Origin: Synechococcales cyanobacterium 340R_concoct_173_sub
GTDB taxonomy: Bacteria > Cyanobacteriota > Cyanobacteriia > Leptolyngbyales > Leptolyngbyaceae
Direction: 5' to 3'
DNA length: 28,696 bases
NCBI GenBank assembly: GCA_025354065.1
Contig: JANXNM010000676.1
Location: 1-28,696 of the forward strand
Positions 9,934 through 17,369 of this stretch are shown here, one piece after another (position 1 is the first letter of the stretch; each line of letters opens with the position of its first letter). The position numbers and the translations under genes were made by a program. The notes beneath the pieces were generated by a model that was not told where the DNA came from, searched no databases, and was given only the letters and a program-made list of their open reading frames with translations.

Positions 9934-11535
9934 GTGATTGAAGTCGAAGTGCATCAACAACTCCGGGCCTTACTGCGGCAACAGACCGATCCCCACTGGA
10001 GTCATTATTTAACAATGGCCCGTCTAGTGGCTCGGGCCTTGCGTTTGGGTCGAAGTGCCTTAATTCAGACGGGGACAGAATCGGGATCCGGTGCGCCCTA
10101 CCGATTGAGCTATTTGATGCCCTTATTAGTATGGGATGCCCCGGCGATTGTTGTTGCTTCCGAATCCGTACAGCAATGGTTAGTGCAAGTTGAATTGCCT
10201 CGCCTCCAACAGTGGCTGGATGTGTCGAAGTCTGTGCAGATTATTACCCCTAACTCAACACCTGTCGAATTCTCTGGCCTTTCCTTTGTTACGCCGCAAC
10301 TATGGTTACAGGACCAGCTCAAATCTCAAAAAATTCTTCCAGCGGGCATATTAACCCTGATTGACGGCGTAGACGATCTTGATTGTTGGGTGCAAGAAGT
10401 CTTGAGTTTAAAAATTTATGGACACGACTGGGATCAGTTGATGTTGTCTCATCCAGGCTTTCGAGAAACGATTCGAGATCTTCGGATTCGCCTCACTCAT
10501 AGTCTTTTCCAACATCCCGTCAATCCTTATAATTGCCATGTTTTAGAGGATGACGATCGTTTCCCAATTTACGAAATGCTATCCCAGCTTCAGCCACATT
10601 CACCCCTCACCGAATCTTGGGTTGAATTGCTGAATCATCTGACACCCCGCCCGCAAATTGCGACTAATCGAGAGTCCAATCCAGACTCCTTGTCCGCTCA
10701 TACCCATGATCCCGGATTGTTGTCGGCTCAAGTCGATCGTCAATCCGGCACCTTCACCCTTCAGCACAGCCCCATTCGCCTTGCGTCCCTCCTAAGACCA
10801 ATTTGGCAACAGCAACCGACTGTCTTAATTGGCAGCGCCTTGGATCTCGATGCCAGCGCTGATACCTATCGCCAAACCCACGGTCTCGACGACTTAACCT
10901 GTATAAAATTCTCTCCCCCGCGTCATGAATCCTGCGTTCAGCTTTATCAGCCCGATCGCATTCCCATGCCCAACACGCCCCAGTTTCAGCCAGCGCTCCT
11001 AGCCGAACTTAGAAAAATTCTCTCGCGATCGCACATTGCAGCGGGTTTAGTTGTTATTTTGGTTGGCGACACTCCATTGCGGACTCAAGTCGGCGCAACC
11101 CTCGCGGCTGAATGGGGATCACGAGTCCAAGTCGATCGAATCCCTAAAGCCTCAAACGGCATCTTGGTTGCAGGTTGGGATGAATGGAGTCAGTTTCAAC
11201 AAGCTGGGATCGTGGGCGTGCCCCGCTGTATTGTAATTGCAACCCTACCCATGCCGTCGTTGGAGAATCCGCTAGTGGCAGCCCGTGTGAAAGATTACAA
11301 ACAACTGCGTCAGGATTGGTTTCGATTGTATTTACTCCCGACCGCGCTGATGGCACTTCAACGGGCTGTGTTTCCAGTCCGATCGGCTCGTGGTTTGGTG
11401 GCGCTTTTAGACAGCCGAGTTATTCATCGAATCTATGGCACCCAGGTACTCGCCGCACTCAGTCCCTATGCCCGGTTAAATTATCTGGATGATCGCTGGA
11501 ATGAAAATTGGGACGACAGCGGAGACGATCGGTAA
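9934..11535 (+). CDS. DinG/XPD-like helicase homologue with degenerate motifs
   Basis: This 533-aa protein resembles a cyanobacterial group of DinG-like superfamily 2 helicases. The similarity is in the N-terminal frame (GRSALIQTGTESGSGAPYRLSYL, with VVASESVQQWL and FVTPQLWLQDQL after it) and in the C-terminal part (LQRAVFPVRSARGLVALLDS, then a segment with IYGTQVLAALSPYARL). The expected catalytic signatures are not intact. The Walker A position reads TGTESGSGAP without GKT, the motif II position reads LIDGVDDLD instead of DEAH, and no CX-type Fe-S cysteine set is apparent. It is therefore probably not an active ATPase, or it is a structural derivative. The start is GTG at 9934, 44 bp after the lipoprotein gene; the Shine-Dalgarno match is weak. 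Family membership is moderately sure, and the loss of activity is inferred. Confidence 0.7.
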   Translation: MIEVEVHQQLRALLRQQTDPHWSHYLTMARLVARALRLGRSALIQTGTESGSGAPYRLSYLMPLLVWDAPAIVVASESVQQWLVQVELPRLQQWLDVSKSVQIITPNSTPVEFSGLSFVTPQLWLQDQLKSQKILPAGILTLIDGVDDLDCWVQEVLSLKIYGHDWDQLMLSHPGFRETIRDLRIRLTHSLFQHPVNPYNCHVLEDDDRFPIYEMLSQLQPHSPLTESWVELLNHLTPRPQIATNRESNPDSLSAHTHDPGLLSAQVDRQSGTFTLQHSPIRLASLLRPIWQQQPTVLIGSALDLDASADTYRQTHGLDDLTCIKFSPPRHESCVQLYQPDRIPMPNTPQFQPALLAELRKILSRSHIAAGLVVILVGDTPLRTQVGATLAAEWGSRVQVDRIPKASNGILVAGWDEWSQFQQAGIVGVPRCIVIATLPMPSLENPLVAARVKDYKQLRQDWFRLYLLPTALMALQRAVFPVRSARGLVALLDSRVIHRIYGTQVLAALSPYARLNYLDDRWNENWDDSGDDR

Positions 11536-11622
11536 TGTCCTCTCAATCCCGCTATGATTAATCGTAGTTTGTATGACTTACCTGCTCAGATCCGGGACAA
11601 GCTAATTAGACTGTTACTATTG

Positions 11623-11648
11623 AACTCACCCAGATAAACTCACCCAGA
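11623..11648 (+). repeat. Short tandem repeat upstream of a small membrane protein gene
   Basis: The 12-mer AACTCACCCAGA occurs at 11623-11634 and again at 11637-11648, a 14-bp period. It lies just before the ATG at 11657, so it is probably within the leader of that gene. Confidence 0.85.
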
Positions 11649-11656
11649 GTCTGAAG

Positions 11657-11899
11657 ATGGCAAATTCCGATCGCCCGAATCAAAAAAAATCTCCTCAGCG
11701 CCTGAAAGCTGAACGTGCTGAACAAGCCCGTCTTGAAGAGAAAATTCTTCCTTGGACGAGCATCACCCGTCAGCAAGCTAATCAATTTGTTTCCATCACT
11801 ACCACTGGAGCTTGGGTTAGTATTGGGATACTGGTCGCGTTCTGGGTGACGGTGCGCTTTCTGGGTCCAGCATTTGGCTGGTGGGTTCTGTCGGACTGA
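11657..11899 (+). CDS. Small single-pass membrane protein, DUF2839-like
   Basis: The product is 80 aa. Residues 1-35 are strongly charged (Lys, Arg, Glu, Gln), then comes an ILPWTSITRQQANQFV block. One transmembrane helix follows at about residues 51-73 (GAWVSIGILVAFWVTVRFLG), with the short end PAFGWWVLSD. This layout, the ILPW motif and the GPAFGWW end recall the small cyanobacterial proteins of the DUF2839 type; this is from memory and needs a profile search. The function is unknown. The ATG at 11657 is the only sensible start; GTCTGAAG just upstream provides at best a weak ribosome binding site. The gene is separated from its neighbours by more than 100 bp on each side and is likely monocistronic. 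Confidence 0.7.
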   Translation: MANSDRPNQKKSPQRLKAERAEQARLEEKILPWTSITRQQANQFVSITTTGAWVSIGILVAFWVTVRFLGPAFGWWVLSD

Positions 11900-12122
11900 G
11901 ACCATAGTTGAAACATCGGTTTAGACACGGATGATAGCCTTTGTTATTCTTGATACTCATCAATCTTCTGGACGCAACTATCATGGAGAGGCTGTAGATA
12001 AGATAACCTCATCAGAATTTAATATTTTTTTAAACTTAAGTTGCTGGATCGAATTTTTGCGGTATATTAAGAAACTTAAATAATTCTTTTAGGATTATTA
12101 CAAGACGAATGGAGATTTTATA

Positions 12123-12518
12123 GTGTTCACAAGACTTGCTCAACACCACAGTCAATTTGTGAAGGATCTGGTAATGAACCTTCAAGCCTTGGCTATTGTC
12201 CTTGAAAATCAAGGCTACATTGCTTCTTGCTATACCTGTGGCGGCGAAATGAATAGCGCGTCATTCATGGTTAGTTTGGCCGATAGCCATTTGATTCGGT
12301 TTTTAGTCTCTGACTACGGGATCACTTGGACTGAGATGAGAGACGATCGTGAGCTCATGAAACTCGAAGGAGCCGAAGCTATTAGCCAACTTCAAGAGCT
12401 AGAAAACATTTCTAAATTCCCCAGCCAAGTGCAAGACATGTTGATGGAAAAAACAACTCCTCCTCATCCTGTTAAGCGATCGCCCATGATGGATTTAGAA
12501 GCTGAGTTAATCGGATGA
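12123..12518 (+). CDS. Conserved-looking hypothetical protein (131 aa)
   Basis: I do not recognise a named family. The protein is soluble, 131 aa, with a helical N-terminus, then LENQGYIASCYTCGGEMNSA (a C36-x-x-C39 pair) and alternating strands (FMVSLADSHLIRFLVSDYGI, then TWTEMRDDRELMKLEG). A glutamine- and glutamate-rich helix follows, and the C-terminal tail is probably disordered. The GTG at 12123 is chosen because GGAG at 12111-12114 sits 8 nt before it. An internal ATG at 12174 would remove the first 17 residues. It ends 4 nt before the GTG start of the alpha/beta hydrolase gene, so the two, and pipY after them, probably form one operon. The preceding 220 bp are AT-rich and may hold the promoter. 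Confidence 0.65.
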   Translation: MFTRLAQHHSQFVKDLVMNLQALAIVLENQGYIASCYTCGGEMNSASFMVSLADSHLIRFLVSDYGITWTEMRDDRELMKLEGAEAISQLQELENISKFPSQVQDMLMEKTTPPHPVKRSPMMDLEAELIG

Positions 12519-12522
12519 TCCT

Positions 12523-13410
12523 GTGATACAGCATCACTTTATTCAAGCAAATCGTATTCGCTTGCACTATGTGACTCAAGGCGAAGGCGATCTGGTAATT
12601 TTGCTCCATGGATTTCCAGAATTTTGGTATTCCTGGCGTTATCAAATCCCTGTATTAGCACGTAATTTCAAAGTTGTCGTGCCCGATCTACGTGGTTATA
12701 ATCAGTCCGATAAGCCTGCCACAGGCTACGACCTAACGACGTTAGCGTCTGATATTAATAGTTTGATTGAAAATCTCGGCTACAAGCGTGCCCACGTCGT
12801 CGGTCATGATTTTGGTGGAGCTATCGCTTGGCGATTTGCGCAAAAATTCCCTCACATGTTGAATCGATTAGTGATTCTGAGCGCTCCACATCCCTCACGT
12901 TTCGCTGCCAACTTGATTCAAGACTTAAATCAGTTGCGTCGAAGCTGGTACATCTTTGCATTTCAGGTTCCCGGATTGCCTGAGTGGCTAATTCAACAAA
13001 ACTTAAAGAATTTTGTCCAGACTGTATTCCGAGGATTGGCTGTCCGAAAAGGGTTTTTTACTCGTGAGACCTCTGCAATGTACGAAGCCGCTTTACGGCA
13101 GCCCGGTGCAATCACTAGCGCTCTAAATTATTATCGTCAGCTTTTTTCGCCCTTAGTTTGGATGAGTGATATCTGGTTTACGATGTCGTCTGGATCGCCT
13201 CAATTAATTACGGCTCCAACATTAGTGTTGTGGGGCGAAGAAGATGGTGTGTTGAGTGGGCGGATTGCTGAGGATCTTCGCCATGCGGTATCCGCATCGT
13301 TTGAGCTTAAATTTTTGCCCAATTGTGGTCACTGGATCCAACAAGAAAGTCCCCAAACTGTTAATCGTGAGTTACTCGCATTTTTTGGAATGTCAGAAGA
13401 GGAAAATTAA
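12523..13410 (+). CDS. Alpha/beta hydrolase, epoxide hydrolase or haloalkane dehalogenase type
   Basis: This 295-aa protein has the alpha/beta hydrolase fold. The oxyanion-hole motif HGFPE is at residues 29-33, and the nucleophile elbow GHDFGG places the nucleophile Asp near residue 96. An Asp nucleophile, not Ser, is the mark of epoxide hydrolases and haloalkane dehalogenases. The acid is probably the Asp in LWGEEDGVL (near 240) and the general base is the His in LPNCGHWIQQE (near 269). Cap-domain tyrosines (NYYRQLF) fit epoxide hydrolase better than dehalogenase, but the substrate cannot be told. The start is GTG at 12523, 4 nt after the upstream gene. The TAA at 13408-13410 directly abuts the ATG of pipY, which suggests translational coupling. 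It is probably cytosolic, as no signal peptide is present. Confidence 0.88.
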   Translation: MIQHHFIQANRIRLHYVTQGEGDLVILLHGFPEFWYSWRYQIPVLARNFKVVVPDLRGYNQSDKPATGYDLTTLASDINSLIENLGYKRAHVVGHDFGGAIAWRFAQKFPHMLNRLVILSAPHPSRFAANLIQDLNQLRRSWYIFAFQVPGLPEWLIQQNLKNFVQTVFRGLAVRKGFFTRETSAMYEAALRQPGAITSALNYYRQLFSPLVWMSDIWFTMSSGSPQLITAPTLVLWGEEDGVLSGRIAEDLRHAVSASFELKFLPNCGHWIQQESPQTVNRELLAFFGMSEEEN

Positions 13411-14103
13411 ATGACCGAATTAGATCCCGTGATGCTTGAGCAAGTGTCACATATTCGTCATTTTTGCGATCAAATTCCTGATGGGGTGCGAATCGTAGCA
13501 GTGACAAAACAGGTTCCTATTCTTGCAATGCGAGCGGCCTATGCGGCTGGACTTCGGAACTTTGGGGAAAACCGAATTCAAGAAACTATCGAAAAACAGC
13601 AGAAATTGAAAGATCTAAGCGGTTTGACATGGCATTTTATTGGGCAATTACAAAGTAATAAAGTCCTTAAAGCTGTTCAACATTTCGACTGGATCCAATC
13701 TATTGACAGCTTAGCCCTAGCGCAACGAATCGATCGGATTGCCCAGGACCAAGGCAAAATCATTCAAGGCTGTCTGCAAGTCAAGCTTCGACCCGACGAC
13801 ACCAAATCTGGCTGGTTGCCCGAGGACTTGCTCCGATCGCTCCCCCATCTAGCCGTTCTCAGCGCCCTTCAAGTCCAAGGCTTAATGCTCATTCCACCAG
13901 TCCAACTCAGCGGTACTGAACTACAAGCCTGCTTTGCTGATGCAGCCCGTCTCGCTGCCGAAATACGCCAGATGTCTATCCCTAGTCTCCAAATGCTTCA
14001 GCTTTCTATGGGCATGTCTAACGATTATCAATTTGCACTTCAAACAGGTGCTACAATTATTCGCCCTGGCACCATCCTTTTCGGTCAGAGATGCTATACC
14101 TAG
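13411..14103 (+). CDS. pipY: YggS/PROSC-family pyridoxal phosphate-binding protein (PipY)
   Basis: This 230-aa protein belongs to the YggS/PLPBP family, single-domain alanine-racemase-fold proteins that bind PLP and act in vitamin B6 and amino/keto acid homeostasis without a known catalytic reaction. Family landmarks are RIVAVTKQVP with the PLP lysine K33, GLRNFGENRIQE, LTWHFIGQLQSNKV and the C-terminal SMGMSNDYQFALQTGATIIRPG. In cyanobacteria the gene is called pipY because it usually follows pipX, which encodes the NtcA/PII partner. Here the immediate upstream gene is the alpha/beta hydrolase, whose stop touches this ATG. AGAGGAAAA inside that gene's last codons is the ribosome binding site. 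sepF and proC follow after a long gap, an order known from other cyanobacteria. Confidence 0.93.
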   Translation: MTELDPVMLEQVSHIRHFCDQIPDGVRIVAVTKQVPILAMRAAYAAGLRNFGENRIQETIEKQQKLKDLSGLTWHFIGQLQSNKVLKAVQHFDWIQSIDSLALAQRIDRIAQDQGKIIQGCLQVKLRPDDTKSGWLPEDLLRSLPHLAVLSALQVQGLMLIPPVQLSGTELQACFADAARLAAEIRQMSIPSLQMLQLSMGMSNDYQFALQTGATIIRPGTILFGQRCYT

Positions 14104-14233
14104 CGCCGATCGTCTGAAAAAATAAAAAATAACGCTAGATCCAGTGGATCATTCCAATCAGCTTGTGCTAGATTATGTCCACTACCGATTAAGCAGATTA
14201 CTGAGCGTTAATTAAATGCTTTCTAATTAGTTT

Positions 14234-14301
14234 GATTGATCAATCTCTATGTTTCTGGCTTCACAACGCGTTTTTAACGGGAGTAGAACTCATTGATCAA
14301 T
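14234..14301. repeat. Pair of TTGATCAA-centred palindromes
   Basis: GATTGATCAATC (14234-14245) is a perfect 12-bp palindrome, and ATTGATCAAT (14292-14301) is a perfect 10-bp one. They share TTGATCAATC and have centres 57 bp apart. They could be operators for a dimeric regulator, but the AT-rich context makes chance possible. Confidence 0.4.
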
Positions 14302-14578
14302 CATTTTATTGAATGGTTAATGGCTAGGTTAAACGGACTTATGAACCTGATTTTATTGGACAGAATGGTTGATAAATGAGTTAAATCTGACGTATTTGTT
14401 ACATCAGCCAATACCTTTAGATTTATTCCATTGTTTTGGAGTATTCTTTTAATCTTGATAGATACGACTGTTGGCAAGCGACTTAATCTATTTTGAAGCA
14501 TGTTATCAGTTGTATTTTAATGGATAAATAGTCGGACTGCAATACAGTTGGATTTTAGTCTTAAGAAAGGTCTGATTT

Positions 14579-14617
14579 AGTACATAAGTTCCTTAAAAAG
14601 ATCAGTACTTAATTTCT
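14579..14617 (+). promoter_or_regulatory. Two LexA-like boxes upstream of sepF
   Basis: AGTACATAAGTTCC (14579-14592) fits all positions of the cyanobacterial LexA consensus RGTACNNNDGTWCB. AGTACTTAATTTCT (14604-14617) fits all but one. The sites are 25 bp apart, start to start, and lie about 150-190 bp before the sepF ATG. The consensus is established knowledge; binding here is inferred. Confidence 0.45.
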
Positions 14618-14768
14618 GTCTTGTTTTATCCCTGTCATCATTGTGCGTCCCATTGATTCAGTCAGATTCTTAGCTTGTTTAGGTTCCTTCAGAGGTTCAA
14701 CATACTAATTTTTCTAGCTGTTATTTTGTTTCTTAAATACGTTCGATTATTAATGGAGAGTGTGGTTC

Positions 14769-15350
14769 ATGGGTATTTTCAATAAGATTCGGGATTTCGT
14801 CGGGTTCAATGAGTCTGTAGACTATGAATACGAGTATGACGAAATGGATGGTCAAGAGTACCAAGATTTGTACCGTGATGAAGCTGTTCCTGTCGCTCAG
14901 GAAGATGACAGTCGATCGCGTCGTCGTTTGCGCGATCGTACTTCCTTGATTAATTCTGAAGTTTCCCCCGTTAGCCCTGTGAGCAACGTAATTGGTATGC
15001 CTGGAACGTCTAACGGCCTGTCTGAAGTGGTTGTAATTGAGCCTCGTACGTTTGAAGAAATGCCCCAAGTCATCCAAGCTTTGCGCGAACGTAAGTCTGT
15101 TGTCTTGAATTTAACCATCATGGATCCAGATCAAGCTCAGCGTGCTGTTGACTTCGTTGCTGGTGGTACTTATGCGATCGATGGCCATCAAGAACGTATT
15201 GGTGAAAGTATCTTTTTGTTCACACCAAGTTGTGTGCAAGTCAGTACTCAAGCAGGTGCTGTTAATGAAACAGCTCAACCGATTCGTGCCACTCGTCCCA
15301 CAGCAACAACTTCACCTTGGACATCTGAACCAATGCGTATGGCGCAGTAA
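14769..15350 (+). CDS. sepF: Cell division protein SepF
   Basis: SepF (also called Cdv2 or YlmF) anchors FtsZ filaments at the membrane during septation. The protein is 193 aa from the ATG at 14769. Its N-terminus [13 protein letters not shown] can form the membrane-binding amphipathic helix. An acidic Tyr-rich linker ([18 protein letters not shown]) and an Arg/Ser-rich linker follow. The globular SepF domain runs from about residue 84 to 160: [19 protein letters not shown], then [20 protein letters not shown], then [20 protein letters not shown]. The C-terminal 30 residues are Thr/Pro-rich. GGAG at 14755-14758 lies 10 nt before the ATG, which favours it over the in-frame GTG at 14760. proC follows after 107 bp. 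The long leader carries LexA-like boxes. Confidence 0.95.
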   Translation: MGIFNKIRDFVGFNESVDYEYEYDEMDGQEYQDLYRDEAVPVAQEDDSRSRRRLRDRTSLINSEVSPVSPVSNVIGMPGTSNGLSEVVVIEPRTFEEMPQVIQALRERKSVVLNLTIMDPDQAQRAVDFVAGGTYAIDGHQERIGESIFLFTPSCVQVSTQAGAVNETAQPIRATRPTATTSPWTSEPMRMAQ

Positions 15351-15457
15351 TTGCTATTTTGGGGTAGCGGTCTAATGGGTGTTGTAAATCAAGGTTTACT
15401 CGACATTCTTTATATTTAAGCCCGCTATCTTTTAGAACATTCAGGAAGAAAATAAGT

Positions 15458-16261
15458 TTGACTACTAAACTTGGAATTATAGGTGGCGGGATGATGGGTG
15501 AAGCGCTCCTCTCTCGCCTTGTTTTTGAGAATATTTTTGATCCCTGTCAAATTCTGATTAGCGATCCTGTTGCAAGTCGGCAGAGTTTTTTAGCCGATCG
15601 TTATGGTGTTCAAGTGACGGGTAACAATGTTGATGCTGCTGAAGCTTCAGAGCTTTTATTGCTTGCCATTAAGCCTCAAATTTTCTCTCAAGTGACTCAG
15701 CAGATTTTAGGTTCATTAAATCCATCTGCGGTCATCGTTTCCATACTAGCTGGGATTTCTCTGCCCCAATTAGAATCTGCGTTTCCAAGTCATGCGGTCA
15801 TTCGCGCTATGCCCAATACTCCGGCTCAAGTGGGTGCAGGTGTAACCGCGATCGCACGGGGAACTCAGGTTAGTGATGATCAATTCAACTTAGCTAAAAA
15901 AGTTTTGTCGGCGGTTGGTTCAGTTGTCGAAGTGCCGGAATCCATGATGGATGCAGTAACAGGGTTGTCTGGATCCGGACCCGGATATATTGCATTGGTT
16001 GTGGAAGCATTGGCCGATGGCGGTGTCGCTTCAGGGTTGCCGAGGGCGATCGCGATGCAACTTGCAATAGATACCGTTTTGGGGACCGCAAAACTTTTAA
16101 AAGAGTCCAAACTCCATCCCGGTGAACTTAAAGATCGCGTCACAAGTCCCGGCGGAACGACAATAGCAGGGGTTGCTATGCTGGAACAATGTGGGTTGCG
16201 ATCGGCATTAATTGAAGCTGTTAAAGCGGCTACTGCCCGATCGAAAGAATTAGGAGCATAG
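15458..16261 (+). CDS. proC: Pyrroline-5-carboxylate reductase
   Basis: ProC catalyses the last step of proline synthesis, NAD(P)H-dependent reduction of 1-pyrroline-5-carboxylate. The 267-aa length is normal. The N-terminal Rossmann motif LGIIGGGMMGEALL (GGGMMG from residue 9) binds the cofactor. VIRAMPNTPAQVGAGVTAI and the dimerisation signature GLSGSGPGYIALVVEALADG, with GVASGLPR after it, are diagnostic. SPGGTTIAGVAMLEQCGLR closes the substrate domain. The start is TTG at 15458, chosen because AGGAAG at 15443-15448 is 9 nt upstream and the protein begins exactly at the conserved nucleotide-binding strand. Its position after sepF is typical of cyanobacteria. Two HIP1 octamers (15848, 16046) lie inside the gene. 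Confidence 0.96.
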   Translation: MTTKLGIIGGGMMGEALLSRLVFENIFDPCQILISDPVASRQSFLADRYGVQVTGNNVDAAEASELLLLAIKPQIFSQVTQQILGSLNPSAVIVSILAGISLPQLESAFPSHAVIRAMPNTPAQVGAGVTAIARGTQVSDDQFNLAKKVLSAVGSVVEVPESMMDAVTGLSGSGPGYIALVVEALADGGVASGLPRAIAMQLAIDTVLGTAKLLKESKLHPGELKDRVTSPGGTTIAGVAMLEQCGLRSALIEAVKAATARSKELGA

Positions 16262-16300
16262 TCTTTGGTCTTGAGTTATTAATTTGATCGGTGGTGTAAA

Positions 16301-16780
16301 TTACGGCGCAAACAAATCTAAGGGCAAGTGTCCAAAGGTTTCATTCACCTCATCATCATAGGATGACTGACAGGAAACAATAACCCCGCGATGATCCCCG
16401 TCGTAAGGTTTTGAGTAACAGGCTTCCGTTTTAGAGTTGTATTTGATATAGATGGGCTGACCTGGATCTCTAAAGGTTGGTGTTTTTTCGTAGCCGAATG
16501 CAGCCAGATATTGTCGAAGTGCCAGAGAGCCTTCCGCGTAATTTTCAGCGCAAATGCCAATTAATTGATATTCGGATCCATCTAGCACCAATGTGAGGGC
16601 TTCATATATCGATTCTCGAGATAATTCAGCAGGTAATTTTTTGACGCTGCTTGCTAAAGTTGATGCGCCCATTGCCGTGTCAATCACCGTGAACTGTTGT
16701 AATAGCTCGATCGCAGCTCTGACTTCAGCGGTGGATCCAGAGGTTTTACGATCGCGTCTGAGCTGATATAAATTAACCAT
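16301..16780 (-). CDS. DUF1824 family protein
   Basis: This soluble protein is 159 aa from the ATG at 16780; an in-frame TTG at 16819 would add 13 residues. It matches the cyanobacterial DUF1824 family: a helical N-terminal part (AAIELLQQFTVIDTA), then SRESIYEALTLVLDGSEYQL with the GICAENYAEG segment, then QPIYIKYNSKTEACY and the strongly conserved end RGVIVSCQSSYDDEVNETFG with HLPLDLFAP. The function is unknown; a structure of an Anabaena homologue exists, but no reaction is assigned to the family. No clear Shine-Dalgarno sequence helps to choose the start. The gene is divergent from the thioredoxin gene, with about 140 bp of shared upstream region, and convergent with proC. Confidence 0.85.
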   Translation of the reverse strand: MVNLYQLRRDRKTSGSTAEVRAAIELLQQFTVIDTAMGASTLASSVKKLPAELSRESIYEALTLVLDGSEYQLIGICAENYAEGSLALRQYLAAFGYEKTPTFRDPGQPIYIKYNSKTEACYSKPYDGDHRGVIVSCQSSYDDEVNETFGHLPLDLFAP

Positions 16781-16919
16781 GTTAGGGAGAAAAATATTGG
16801 TTAGGTGTTCTTTTAGCAAACCATGTCATCAACTGGAGACGCAAATGTATCAAGCACTAGTAAAGCTCAAATTAGACTGCTAGACTTGATCCCAATAAGA
16901 TTAACAATTACTTAACAAT

Positions 16920-17252
16920 ATGGCACGCATCAACACCGAGCAGGCATTCAAGGATGAAGTTTTGCAATCATCAACTCCCGTGTTAGTTCATTTTTGGGCA
17001 CCTTGGTGCGGATTGTGCCGAATGATTGATCCCATATTGGAGCGAGCACGCGCTGAATTTGGCGATAACTTTAAGTTGGTGGGCGTTAATGCTGATGAAA
17101 ATCTGAAGTTAGCCAGTAGCTATCGCATCACGAATCTCCCTACAGTGCTGTTATTTCAAGAAGGAAAGCTAGTGCATCGCCTAGAAGACCTTAAACGTAA
17201 AGAACAAGTTAGGGATGTCTTGGAGAGGGTGTTGTCGTCAGTGGCGAGATAG
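16920..17252 (+). CDS. Thioredoxin-like protein with CGLC active site
   Basis: A 110-aa single-domain thioredoxin. The core runs VLVHFWAPWCGLCRMIDPIL, then KLVGVNADEN, then YRITNLPTVLLFQEGKLVHR. The redox pair is C30 and C33 and the cis-proline is P74. The active site is WCGLC instead of the canonical WCGPC. Replacing that proline normally shifts redox potential, so it may be a specialised branch and not the housekeeping m-type thioredoxin. It has no signal peptide and should act in the cytosol. The ATG at 16920 lacks a clear ribosome binding site. A hairpin with a T run follows at 17277-17306, so the gene is probably monocistronic. The partner protein cannot be predicted from the context. 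Confidence 0.9.
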   Translation: MARINTEQAFKDEVLQSSTPVLVHFWAPWCGLCRMIDPILERARAEFGDNFKLVGVNADENLKLASSYRITNLPTVLLFQEGKLVHRLEDLKRKEQVRDVLERVLSSVAR

Positions 17253-17276
17253 ATCTGCAAATTAAGATTAGTTTAC

Positions 17277-17306
17277 GGGGCTGGCTTTAATAGCTGTCCC
17301 CTTTTT
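17277..17306 (+). terminator. Intrinsic terminator after the thioredoxin gene
   Basis: GGGGCTGGCT (17277-17286) pairs with AGCTGTCCCC (17292-17301) with one mismatch and two G-U pairs around a 5-nt loop. Five T bases (17302-17306) follow. Confidence 0.65.
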
Positions 17307-17369
17307 AATGCTTTGGGCTAGGCTTATAAGGAATTAAAACCATTTCGTAGTTTTTGAGTGGCGATCGGC

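Larger units (their letters stand above)
14104..14768 (+). other. 665-bp AT-rich non-coding region before sepF
   Basis: No convincing gene is present on either strand. The region is clearly more AT-rich than the flanking genes. It holds two GATC-centred palindromes (14234-14245 and 14292-14301), two LexA-like boxes (14579-14592 and 14604-14617) and the sepF ribosome binding site (GGAG at 14755-14758). A long regulated 5' leader or several promoters for sepF would explain it. No T-tract terminator for pipY is obvious. Confidence 0.6.

Noticed and set aside
11554..11637. 27-codon plus-strand frame (MINRSLYDLPAQIRDKLIRL...) between the helicase-like gene and the small membrane protein
   Set aside because: It is too short, has no good ribosome binding site, and ends inside the tandem repeat; no evidence of coding.
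14301..14501. 66-codon minus-strand frame in the sepF leader
   Set aside because: It lies in AT-rich non-coding DNA, lacks a ribosome binding site and shows no family features. A small protein cannot be fully excluded.
14104..14768. tRNA or known small RNA genes in the window, including this long gap
   Set aside because: No cloverleaf with a TTC-type T arm and no Yfr1-like conserved core was seen in the gaps; a covariance model search was not possible.
16901..16919. Direct repeat TTAACAAT/TTAACAAT before the thioredoxin ATG as an operator
   Set aside because: The words are short and AT-rich and match no regulator consensus I know; chance is likely.
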